Shown here one piece after another: positions 1 through 12,000 of a stretch of 64,000 bases of DNA. Under the pieces are notes generated by a model. The model had not been told where the DNA came from, did no database searches, and saw nothing but the letters and a program-made list of their open reading frames with translations. Source of the stretch: Echinococcus granulosus (taxonomy: Eukaryota; Platyhelminthes; Cestoda; Cyclophyllidea; Taeniidae). Location of the stretch: the NCBI RefSeq assembly GCF_000524195.1, contig NW_020170452.1, forward strand, positions 199,628-263,627, given 5' to 3'. A program made the position numbers and the translations under genes. The first letter of the stretch is position 1. Each line of letters begins with the position of its first letter.

Positions 1-391
1 ACTGGCCTTGACAAGTGTGTAACTAAGTTCGCTTCATTTAATTATTAAATCACCAGTTTATTTGGCTCCCACACAGTTGGAGCATCACCTTTAAAATGCG
101 AAGTTTGCTACGCAGTTGAAAAGTCGAAAGAGGTGTTGCAGCAGAGACTGCGTCGGTTTAAACCACGTCAGTCTTTTAATTTAGCGTATATTTGGAGTAT
201 AGTCAAGAGGGTTTACTTAACATTTAACTGAGGAACTAGTTTTCCAAATCGTCAACTATTAACAACTTGGCATAACATTGGCCGTTAGGAGGATCTTGTA
301 ATGGGCTTATCAAGACCAAAAAACGAGGTAGTAAGGGTTAAATAGGCTTTGTTTAAGGGAGGTCAAAACTGGGCCAGAATGACAGACCTAC

Positions 392-1042
392 TGCATCAGC
401 CGGATCGGAGGAATCCTCCTCAATTGAAGGAGTCGATTTGACTTCATTCATCTGTTCGCCTACATTGAATTGACCCCTCGAGGTGGGGTCAGTCTTTGAA
501 CCTGGGGAAGATGAATTGACACCTCCTCTGGTAGAATTCGCTGTAGGCTTTCCACTACCCTCCTCTTCAGGCAGTGTGCTCAGTGACGGCAAACTAGGCG
601 ACTCTCGCTTCTTTGAATCCCCAAGTAACAATTGTTTGCCAGTGTCTGCCGTCTCGGTGCATTTATTCAATTCCTCCTTCTTCAGTGAATCACACAATTT
701 TGAATGTGAAGGAGGGAGGGCCTCTGCATTGTCTCCAAAAATTTCAGCCAAAGATAACCGTTTTGTGGTGCCATCTTTTTCACTCTTTTCTTGACGTGTA
801 GGTGGCTTTTTAACAATGTCAACTTGAGAGCTGCGTCGAGAACGCATTGAAATAAGATCCACAGCGGAGACCTTATTGCCATCCACTGAACAATTTGGCT
901 TAACTAATACTTCTTCTCCACCTCCGCTTTGGTTTCCTCCTCCGCCTCCTTTGCCTGATGAAGTCTCGCTCACCAGCTCATTCACCGTTCGCTTGATGCT
1001 ACTAACAACTCGATTTAATGACGACGTGAAATAGGACGACAT
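392..1042 (-). CDS. Unidentified first coding exon, Ser/Gly-rich (own gene or short dystrophin isoform)
   Basis: An open frame starts at ATG 1042 (MSSYFTSSLNRVVSSIKRTV) with an in-frame TAA just upstream. It stays open for 217 codons to a good donor (GCA|GTAGGT, phase 0) at 391; without splicing it would stop at 353 after 229 codons. The first ~28 residues look like an amphipathic basic helix. The rest is low complexity: a Gly run near residue 32, RSRRSS, a conserved-looking RLSLAEIFGDN segment near residue 95, then Ser/Pro/Glu-rich sequence. I do not recognise a family. No acceptor in the upstream 100 bases fits the phase-1 end of the dystrophin exon at 2925, so it probably begins a transcript. 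It lies downstream of dystrophin exons on the same strand, so it may be a nested or neighbouring gene or a short-isoform start. It continues past the left edge. Confidence 0.5.
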
Positions 1043-2924
1043 GTAGGTGCTTTAGAGAGTGACACTGTTTACTGTTGCAGTTGTTCATCTGCAGATTGTT
1101 TACTTCCGCCGCCGAGAAAGGGAGACTAGGGGAAATATTTGCTCTCACTGCATCAACCAATGAACGACAGGATTAGTGCTATCCAATCGCCTTTCAAAAT
1201 TGTAAAAATTAAAGCGTTTGTTTTAAAAATGCTACGATAATTTTAACTCGGCTCGGTGGATGTGTAGCAAACACTGTGAGGGGAAGGTGTCTCCGTCTGC
1301 CGCTTAGATGTCTCAAAAATCATGTCAAGAGCGATAAAAAGGAGAGCAAGAGAGAGGAAAAACCGCGAGTATAAGAATTAAGTCTCCGATCAGGTAGGGA
1401 AATTAGGTAGCTAGGAGGAGGCGTTTCCCATTTTACATTTTTCCGTTCGTCCCTCCTTCCACTAACCCCCCCAATCTTCCCCCTACATATTTCCCCATGC
1501 ACCGCAAAAGGAAACCTGTAATTCCTTTCTATTAAAAAATTCATTTTTTTTTCAGTCCTAAAGGAATGTGGTATTCATTTACGTAATCTGCTGTAAAGGG
1601 GAAAAGCGTGAGAGATTTGGAGCAAAGTTGGATGCAAAAAATGAAAGGCGGAGTTTTTTTGGGAGCGAACACCCATCCTTCCGGAAACGTGAAATGCTGC
1701 ATCCAACAACTTAGCTGATGCGGAAGAGGAAGGGACAAGAGGTGTGGCGAAACTATTCACCGTAGAGAATGAGAGTAACGAAGCTTAGGGAAAAGTGGAA
1801 AAAGTAAAGTTTTGGGACAATGAAGGAGCTTCAAAGTGCGTTAATCCCTCTCTACGGTACTGCTACTTCCTTTTTCCTAGCTTTGGACTCGGTGGTCATT
1901 CCAGCTTAATCAGTTTAACGTACCTACGGGAGGTAATTCGAGGTTGTCTGCAAAAATAGCTCGGTCGTGAAATATTTAGGAGATCAGGAGATGGATGTAT
2001 AATATTGAAGCAGACTATATTAGACAAAAGACCTATGCATCGGTCCTGCTCAAATCCACTTAAAAATTAACCAGTGACGAAAGGATTTTAGTAGTATTTA
2101 GCCCGTATAATGAAACAAAACACTAAGACGAGAAGGGAAAAAAAAGGATTCAACTTCCAAAGGTAAAGGCGCTATCAAGACAAAGAGTTTCACTTAGAAA
2201 GGATTGTTTGCCGACTGCCTTGTGGTGAGAAGAAATTCACTTATCGTCCACCCAACAGTTCCAAGGCAAGCACCACTTGGCTCGCTGGCTGTGTGTGGAA
2301 GATAGACTGCCAACAAAGACGCTCACAAGGAATTATTTTCGAGTTCCAGGGCTCAGCAACTGCTACATCGGAGGTCAATTAGTTCATAGATCTCTTCACC
2401 CTTAAAAAAACCCACAACCGTACTTTAGGATGAGAGAGGATGGGCGGGCTGGCGAGGGAGTGGGAGAATCTGCGACATTCCACCCCTATCCGCCTTGTTT
2501 CACCCAGTAATTGGGTCACTTGTTGGAAAATCGTATCGTCTTACAGGCGAAATAACTGAGTTGGAAAGGAAAAACAGGGCAGGTGTGTCTCAACCTCTTC
2601 GGGGGAAGAGCAAATGTCGGAGCGAGAGGGCGATAGAGCACCGTCGCGAGGGTCAAACCGCAGGCTGAACTTTTCGTATTCATGAAATATCAAAATGACA
2701 GATTTATCCTTATCAGACACATTTTATCCCCTTATACAAGAGCCTATTCACTTTTCTTTTCCTTTTTTTTTCTTCGCCAGCCTTCATTTTGGACGTTCAT
2801 TTATCTTCGTTAGGATAGGGCAATCCAACCACAAAGAACTGCATATCAAGCTCAGAGAGGAAGTGGCTCAGAAGGTATGGAAAACTAAAAGAGACATCGG
2901 AGAGAAAAGAGAGAGACAACTCAC
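1043..2924. other. Non-coding: probable dystrophin intron and upstream of the 392-1042 exon
   Basis: No convincing exon apart from the micro-exon candidate at 1924. A GC-rich patch with CCGCCGCC at about 1106 lies just upstream (minus strand) of ATG 1042 and could be a promoter or 5' UTR. Confidence 0.5.
1924..1947 (-). CDS. DMD: Candidate dystrophin micro-exon (24 nt)
   Basis: On the minus strand a good acceptor (ctatttttgcag) precedes 24 open bases ending at GTAG|GTACGT. Phase is 1 in and 1 out, which fits the phase-1 end of the exon at 2925 and would add NLELPPV-like residues. It is too short to be sure; it could be chance splice signals in a long intron. Confidence 0.3.
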   Translation of the reverse strand, partial: TTSNYLP

Positions 2925-3048
2925 CCATAGCAGAGAGCTGGCTGGTGGAGGTGTTGTCCATGTTGCGTAACTCCTCGTCTAATCGCTCCGTTTCGATGGC
3001 CAATTTGTCGAGTTGTGGCTTACGAGCATCCAACTCGATGGCATATTG
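2925..3048 (-). CDS. DMD: Dystrophin exon, spectrin-repeat helix
   Basis: Acceptor cttccag|CAA and donor ATGG|GTGAGT. The frame enters at phase 0 and leaves at phase 1. It encodes a charged helix, ELDARKPQLDKLAIETERL, typical of a repeat helix B, ending in a Thr/Ser-rich tail. This is the last firmly supported dystrophin exon before the left edge. Confidence 0.75.
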
Positions 3049-6000
3049 CTGGAAGGGAAGGGAAGGAGAAATGGGAAAAAATGGGATTGAAGACACGTAG
3101 ACAAGCACACACACATCTGCGCATGTACTTACACACACACATACATAACACACGTTGGTTTGCAATCATTCGCGGACAGATATACTTGCCATTGGTAAAA
3201 AAGACGGCTGCGTGTGTGTGTGTGCGGGTGCTTAGGGAGAGGCAATTGCAGGAACCTGGTGCGTGTAGGTGCACTGGTTTGATGATACATAGTGGGAAAA
3301 GGTTGTAGACATTGGCAAAATTTAGTCTACCGAAGCAATACTGGATTGGTAAATAGAACGTAGGCAAAAGTAAAGAAGTCTGCAGAACGGGGCGAAGAGG
3401 CGTGAAGAGGAATTGGAGGCTAGAAGTGGTTTTACATCGGAATGATGGAACGAGGGAGGCTAAGAAAGTGATTAAAATGCCACCGGTTTGGACTGTGGGT
3501 ATTTAGTTGTAGCAAGATTTTATGCACCATTCACTTGGAATTCATTTATCCACCTTTGCACTGCCCTGACATTACGAGCAAGTCCATTCCTTTTCAATCA
3601 ACTAACTCTCCTAAATCCGTCTCGTTTCTATCTGTCCATTCAGCCATGCATCCATCCATCACCTACCCGCCTATTCTTCCAATCATCCATCCTTATCCCG
3701 TATCTATCCATCCAGTTATCCAACAATTCACTTCGTATTCATCTATCCATTCATCACGTTGCCACCTATCCATCCACCCAGCCATCGTGTATTTATCCAT
3801 CCCTATCCCGTATCCATCCATTCGTCCACACCGCATCAATTTTTGCCATTGTGTATTTGTTTATCCAACTACCCCGTATCCATCCATCCATCTATCCATC
3901 CATGCTTTTTGTATCCATCCATCCATCTATCCATCCATCCATCCATCCAGCCAACCATCTATCCATCTGTCCACGCATTCACCCTGTATCCATGCTTCCA
4001 TCTTAACTGTCATGTCATGTCCGGTAAACGGAGACGGATGTTTGACCACTAAGCGAAGGCTACACGATTCGGTGGAAAAATTTAACCGGTAGATGAGTCA
4101 CTTAATCCACAAATCTCCCACTAAAAACAATTTTTAAAAGAATTAATTATTTTGGCAAAAAAGTGGCCCAATTTTTGGGTTTGTTTAATTGAAGAGAAGG
4201 AATTTCTCCAGGACAACTACTCTCTTTAACAACTTTGTCAGCGACGGATCATTTCACTAATCAGTCGATTATTTTTCTGTGATTTCTTTTTCTCCTCTCC
4301 TATATGAAAAGCCTCCTTTCACTGTAAATCGTTTCTCAAAGTCATTATAATGCTGTGAGGGATGAAATCTCACCAAAAGGCTCCACAATGTGCCACCCAT
4401 CTCACCACTTCACAGCGTAGACTGGCAATCGTCGGAGTGGAGGTATTTTGCCGCTCCCACCCCTCAACAACCCCATCTCTGTTTTTATACTATTTTTTCG
4501 TTTTTTTTAGCTATTTGGAGGGACAAAATTGTCAAGTCCACCCACAGGGTCTATTGGTTGGCAAGTGGTAGCCTCAAAGCAGTTGTGCTTGGCCATGCCT
4601 TAGGACTTAGTGAAATGCCTGGAGGAAAAATGAGTTTTCATCGCCAATCTCTAAAAAAAACGATTTAAAAAATCACATTTTCCGTATAAATGAATCAAAT
4701 TTTACCCATTTTAAATGGCAGAATACGAAAGTTTTACCTTTTATGTCAAGGTAACAAGTGGGAGGGCCTACCAGGCCCTTGGGAGGAGGGTTCATCGTAG
4801 AGGCGATAAAGTGAAGTCTTCTTGCAAACTACTTTAAATCTCTCTGATTTTACTTACAGAAACCATCATGCACCCAGCAATTTTCCCCGTCCCCTTTTTT
4901 CTGGTGATTAGCAAAAAAATGAAGAAAGTTGAGGAGAGATTTGCTGTTGTTGAAGAACATACCTGAAGTTGGATTTGGATGACTGCGGGATAGAGGGACC
5001 TCACAGTATAGGATGATCTATCACCAACGCGATTCTACAGGATAATAAAATGTACTTTTTAAAGGAGAAGATTTATTCGACATCCTCCTCCTACTCTTCA
5101 CCAAGGAAAAAAAAAGGGTAAGCTCTTATTTTACCCAACAAAAAAATTGGTCTTTGGGGATGAGAAAAATTAGGCAGGAAACACTGGCAGAAGTGCTTAA
5201 ATAAGTTGATTTAACTTGAAATGAGCTAAATAAAACAAAACTTCATTTTTTTTTTTCACGAAACGAAAAAAGGCCTCCTGACAGTCAGTCATGGAGATTA
5301 ATGTGTGCTCAAAAAGCGCCGAGAAATTGTCCCTACACTTCCGGTGGAGGGAATGAAGTTGGAACAAGAAAAATTTATGCAGAAATGATTGTATATCACA
5401 TTTCATACTGAGTTCTTTTTTTCAATTTTGTTTTAGAAAAGTACTTCACTTTCGTAGACAAATCTCTGAATGACTTTATAAGCCTAATATACTTTGGCCG
5501 CCACCTGACCGAGCGCATTCTCGCTCCTACCGATCGGTGCAACATTCCACCGATTAATCGCATGGCCAAATGTTCAAGAGGTCCACTAGTCCACACAACT
5601 ATGCAAACGGAATGCGGAGGGCGGAGGGGAGCACTTGAGGTGCCGCCAAGGAGTTCGGAAGAGGGAGAGATCAAAGGGAAAATCTGACACGTATTTCTTG
5701 GGGACATAAGTTAGGTATACAGCGTCGGAAGCAAGACCGCCCTTTCTTTATCAACATTAAACCGGTGCGTATGAATTGTGCACAAAGTTGGCAGCATATT
5801 TAAACATCTTCTATGACATCCTACAACTTTGAGGATTCGGGATTTCTCGACTTTCGTGACTTTGATATGCCGCTCCTGCTCATGCCACCTTAGTTACGAT
5901 CAACCTCACCTGCTACTTAAGGTCAACAGAGGTCACGCTTTTACACCGAATTGTCAATTCGACTTACCTTGATATGAGCTATTACGGCGTCTTGGTTGAA

Positions 6001-9000
6001 GTCTCCACCAAGGCATGCCACAGTGGAGTTGAGGTAGCTTGTAACCGTGTCTAACCAAAAGGCAAGTTTTCGTACCGAGGTTTCCAGATTTGTATCCAGC
6101 GATGACATTGAAGCCTGGTGTACATGAGAAGCTTGCGGTGTCTAGTAAAAAAAAAGGGGGAAGGGGAAGGAAGGAAAGTGTGGATTGAGCGACTCTTTTT
6201 TTACAAGGGATATATGTACGTAAGGCCCTCTCCTTCCACTGACTCGTGGAGTCAATGTCCACTTGTCCCTAAGGCAACATGGTATCTCGTCATGAAGAAC
6301 ACTTTGTGAGGGAAGAATGCTTAGGAAATGCTAGCAGTCCACATGCTAAGTTTGATACATAATGGGGGAAAAAGTGGGATAAAAACTCACAATCTGCCCA
6401 GCTCGATCTATTCGAAGGAGGCGACAAACCGACTTCCACTCGGAGAGGCTCTTTTTGATACCCTGCACGACACCAGCATCCAATTGTGGAGTTACGCAGT
6501 TACGGTGTGTAGATTGGAGTGAAAGGCGTGCATCTGACTGATAATTTTCAAACGCCTCTTCAACCGCCTGTAAAGTCTGTCCTGTGCCATTTCCGGTTGG
6601 ACTGAACTCACTCCGTAATTGCTCCTTAATTGCCGAGGACAGAGAGAGAGAGAGAGTTATACGCAGAAGACTGTTTACCAGTAAAGTGTAATTTCTGATA
6701 AAGATAAAAATGCATATTTCATTGTTTCCTCGATGAGTTACTCATTAAAAGCCTCAAATTAAAAATGGTAGGAGAGCACCGCTGGGCCACCGCTAAAAAA
6801 GCATGAGACAGTACTCATCAAAGAACCATCAAACTTTATGACTTTGGGTAAAAAGGCACAAAATTTGTCCCCGAATCCGCGAGATCTTACAACACCATCT
6901 ACGGTAAATAACCAAACCAAGGCGGGGGCGATTTCAGTAATCTCCTTTCTCCCAGGCCGTGTGGATAGGTGGCATTGGCACACATTCCCTTCTCCACAAC
7001 ACAATAAATAAGGAATGCTAGGTAGCGGCTGTTTATTCTACCGTCACATTAAGAGTGTTTTCAATGAGTCAGAAGTGCAGTAAATTGTGCTTTTGTTTAC
7101 ATTACTTGACTACAAACTGCCCACCAACGTGACTGCCAGGTCTACCGCTACGTAATGTCTTCCGATTAAGGTTGCTCGTGATTTCATTTTTTGCTTTCTT
7201 TTCCACAAGAAAACAATAACTCTACTTAAAAAATAGCTGGGATTAATATATTGAGCAGTTTGGGTAACAACCCATGCAGGAATTTCTAAATGACCCAATC
7301 TTTATTGCTTATCCAGTCTTTATCAAAACGAAAAGACAAGGTTAGTTTATTAGTAACAAAAATTCCGCATACTTTAAAATGACTAAGGCATTTTTTTACC
7401 ATGATTTATGATAAATAGAATTAATAAACCCTATTTTTTCAGTATATTCTGATAATCGAATTATGCTGCATTTTGTTCTACTTATTAATATAAGTAGGTG
7501 GTCGCGACAAATGTTGGAAACTAATTGACGTCTCTATGCTATTGGTTTTTTTGTTAAAAGAAGTTTAAAAGCATCATTATCAGTCTGCATTAGTCAAGTT
7601 TTACATTTAACAATCAAATAAAATGGAAAGCATTCACGTCTTTCCTTTCCCAAGCCAATTGTGTCGAATGTAAATCTTCACTAGTCATTTCCATCAGAGG
7701 GACGTAACTTATTTAGAAAAAAAAAGAATGGCTCCCTCTCAAAGTGACACATCTATCAACCGATGCAGATTTTGTGTTTTAGCCACCTCTCAGAGGTGAA
7801 TTGCTCTACTGAAGCGCACCTCCTCCAAATGTCATGCAACAACAAATTTGATTAAAAGCTTCCCCGGTCGTGGAACCGAGTTTACCTTCCTTTGCTAGAC
7901 CAGACAAACTCAGAGCACAGTCAGTAGAAACAGACAGATAGGTGGACGCAAATCTATGCTTTATAATGCAGACACATTTTGTCCATCTCTTTTAATCAAA
8001 GCAAGTCATTGCCAGTCCACTAGTTACTGGGACATCTTCGGGATGAGAGGCCGGAAGAAAAAAAAACATTTAAACATTGCCACTACTACGAAAAAAACTG
8101 AATGATGGCTCATAAAATGGCAAAAAAAACTGATCGGTTACCCACCAATTCCTTCTTGCACAATGGGGAGTCCAAATTGGGTAAAGACTTTTCCAGTCTC
8201 TCCCTGATTGTCATGATCCACTGAGGTAGCACCTGTTCCTTCTCCTTGCCCACCTCCTCGCCGTCCGAATCCATGAGCATGGCTGCCTCAATAGCCGTGC
8301 AGGTGGACAACCAATCACAGAGTCGAGTTCGACGACGATCTATCATTCCTCTTGCTGCGTCCATACAGGCATGAAGCTCATCAGACGCTTCGTGAAGTTG
8401 TCTTTGCGCCTCCATGTCCTCTAGGCTTGAACTTACCTTCTCAGAGATGGCACACAGTTGAGCTGAACGCCTCTCATGGGTTTTTAGGATGGCGTCCAGT
8501 TTCTACAATTCGTAACGTTGCCTGCACTTAAATGGAAGGTGGAATTTTGACATGGAAGCTGGGGTCGGTGTCTTGATCCGAAACACCACAAATACTGCTT
8601 CAATTTTAGCATCATCTGTTCAAATTGGCCTTAATGACAACTGATGGTTGTCACTGGTGACTACAGTGCCGCATTTTAAGCCTGAGTCATCCGGACTAGC
8701 ATGGATTCGGACTCTGTTGAAATCACCTCCATATCTGGAGAGTATAGAGGGCGAGTGAAAGGAGGAGGCAGCACCTCCTCATCGGTAAGTTCTACAGAAT
8801 GCGATTGCGATGATGGACCGAAGGTGGAGGAAGCGGACGGACACGACTCTATCTCTGCCATTCGATGCCTATTAAAAACCACTCGAAGTGACATGAATGC
8901 TCCTCCTAGATCAATGTCTACTCGTTTGCATCAATATACCTTATTCTACTAGCCCTGGAACACCTTCCACAAATTTTATACTCCAATACCATTCTGATAT

Positions 9001-12000
9001 CCTTTCCTACGTACTCCGAGACGACCTAAGATGTTACTACACAAAACTCCACAACCTACCGCTAGTTCTTGGGACTTCTTTTTAACCCATTTTGAGGACA
9101 TACGAATGGGTCCAGAGGTCCCCGGTGAAAGCCAGAATTGACCGTCCAATTTAGAAATGTAATTGGACGGTGTATCGATGATTGGTATGTGGAGATCATT
9201 CTCCTGCAACCAAGCCAACTCCTCCTTCAGACGGTTGAGACAGGCCTCAAAATCCGTAATTCCAGTGTCCTCGCATTTTTGATTCTGTGTGTTTGGACTG
9301 GAAATGTAAAGGAAAAAGCCTTTACTTTGTTTTCCAAGAGGGTTTATAGGGAGCTCTGTGTATGTCACTTCTGTCAGATCGGTGATCTGGTCCGTATCCT
9401 TGACATCACCTCCAAATATCTGTATTCTGTCACGTCTTAAAAGCAACTTAAACCCCACGCACGATTATAAGCCTGTCATTGTGAAATAGATCGTTAAAAA
9501 CTACGCCATTTATGGAGCATGCGAAAATCGCTGGAAAATCCAAATGAAAATACCCACAAATGACCTAAAACGGGTGCACCATGGTGTTTACAAGTGAATT
9601 TTATGACTTGTCATGCATTTCTAGTGCCTGTCAAGGCCACGTGTGCTCTATGATCTCTAGCCCATAGCCTAGAGGTTGGTTGCAACTCCATGGAGGACTC
9701 GGAGGGCTACATTGATGAGAGAAAGGGAGACACAAAAGCGACAACTATGCCAAAATCTGTGACGCATTATCAGAGGAGTTAAGTTTGTGTCGGTTTTTGA
9801 CACGTCCTCCAAACCCGAGGTCCCCGCAGAAGACTTACTAACCCTAATGCGATTGATTTTAGGAGACACTACTATCAAAAGTTATAAGTAGACATACCCT
9901 CCGGTCTTGGGTACCCCTTTCCCCCTCAAATGCATTCTCCTCGGATTTTTGAGTACTTCACCTCAGATAAGGAGTCGTCACAACACATTAGCCTGTCTTG
10001 CTGATAGACCTCCACCGACGAAGTGGGAGAGACACCTGTCTAGACGGTGTGACCCAATGACCCCGCCTCCACATTCGCTTGTCCTACTGCACCCCACCAA
10101 TATACCGTTCTTCTTATTACCGCCTCAAAAAAAACTTTCAAGAACTATTTGAGAAAGATTTTGGAGATATTTATAAAGTGGAGGAAAGAAAAAGTTAAAA
10201 GAAATTTAGTATGTCTTACAATGTTGTTTCCTGGAGTCCCTCCGAATCACTGGACGAGTCTGACTTGGATGGGGCTTGGTAATCGTCAATTCCGGTGGCA
10301 TCAATTCGTAGATTTGGCGGCAGGAAGCTTTCAATTGAATACTTCTTTGATAGTCCACGCAGATCCTCAACTAAGGTGTTAAATGTCTCATTGACAAATG
10401 TAATATCGTCGTGAAGGGTGGATTCCACTCTCAGTGGACGGCGGGAACAACGTTTGTCAAAAACAGGTTGAAGGTACAGATCGGCGTCTAGTCCATTGCC
10501 AATCTCACCACTCTGAGCTTTCCAAACAATCCTGCTGCCCAAGCGTTGAAGGGTTAGAACAGAGGAGCAGAGATTCACTGCGTAGTCCTAGCGAAGAAAA
10601 ATCGAGACTGTGAGATGGGGACACAGAGAGAAAATCTCTAGATGGATGCTTAGAAAGCATAACCTCAAGTGTTAAGGGGAGGACTTAATGTAGAAGACAT
10701 TGAAGAAGTGTTTGGAAAGTTGAGTACTTGTAAAGGCTACAAAATTCCCACATACCCGTGCAGATCCAACACTGACTTCCGCACTGCCTTGATCCTCCTT
10801 AGGTAGACGATCCAGCTGAAGCATCTCAATCTGGTGCTTCTGTCGAATGGCCTCGTTCATGAAGGACTGCCAGAGGTTAGCATACTCTTGCCAGTAGCTA
10901 AAAGAAGTTGTAGGTAAAGCTGCTTCTTTTGTGCGATTATTGACTGCCTCTTAAGAGCCTCAGTAGACAAAAACCCACCACTGCTCGGCTGTTGCATCAG
11001 AAAGAACGTAAACAGCGCAATTTGTTCCTCCGCCCTATGAGTATTCTATAGCCGTTTTATTGTTTTACGGTCAGCCAATTCGTTTACGACGCGATTTGGC
11101 GCACCACTTTCTTACAAACCGATGAAGAACATCTGTCACATATGAGTGACACTGGCGGGAAATATTTTAGGAGGGTTAGAGATTTTTAAATTCTTTTCTA
11201 AATTCAACAACAAATTGTAAGAAATTGTTATCTTCAACTGTCTGACTATGACATCTGTATTTCTATATTTTTTTTTCTCTTGAAACCGAACGAAATAGGT
11301 AATACTAACTCACGGTCTACAAAGATGGAATTCATTGCAGTAGGCGTTGAGTCGTCCCTTCTGAGTCTCTAGCACAGCGTCAAGCCAAAGAGTGGTTGCT
11401 AGGAGTTCATTTTCACCCTCATTTTCAACTGATACTGGGGGTTGACCAGTTTTGCAATTAATCAAGCTGTTGGTTGCTTTCGAAGCGGCTTCTTGGGCGA
11501 GAATAAAGTACTGATCCAAGCTCTGAAATGCAGAAAATGCCAAAAGTTACGCCCAAAATCCAAATAATCGCCTACCGTGTGGCCTACAAAAACAAATGCT
11601 ACACCAATGGAATATGGATGGATGGATGAGGCCATCAAGACCTACCTGAATCTGGCTAGACAATTCATGCGTAGGAATGCTCTGACAGGAGTGCAACTCG
11701 TCCTGGATCTCATTCAACTGGGTCACAAATTGTTGTAAACATTCCCGAAAAGGTATTAATTTGGCCAGAAGATCTGTGGAATGATTGGATGCTGCTAAAC
11801 GACGCGCGGTTTCAGCATGTTCTCCTTCTTCTAGCCGCACCCTATCCTGCGTGAGATTCCAGTTGTAGGTATCCTCCAGTTGTGTTATGTAGGTCAAGCA
11901 GGCCTGACGATCACTGTTGGTCGGTAGTCTCTACAATCAGTAAGAATTACAAAGAACAATAACACATTCAAGGGGAATGTAAAGGTAGTTTACATGTCAC

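Noticed and set aside
2350..2402. Possible minus-strand exon EEIYELIDLRCSS after a tttttttaag acceptor
   Set aside because: Phase does not fit the exon at 2925 and the donor is poor.
2797..3367. Minus-strand Cys-rich frame (VCYVCVCVSTCADVCVL)
   Set aside because: Arises from GT/CA dinucleotide tracts (ACACAC read as Val-Cys).
3488..4092. Three overlapping long plus-strand frames (up to 185 codons) full of His-Pro-Ser-Ile
   Set aside because: They are produced by the ATCC tetranucleotide array, which keeps all frames open; not a gene.
8676..8894. Stop codon at 8676 as the end of the dystrophin protein
   Set aside because: The donor GAG|GTGATT at 8726 joins in frame to the clear repeat exon at 8502, so the stop is intronic.
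9060..9297. Longer version of the dystrophin exon ending at donor GCG|GTAGGT
   Set aside because: The donor is good, but it ends at phase 0 and no downstream acceptor continues in frame; the GTATGT donor at 9103 does.
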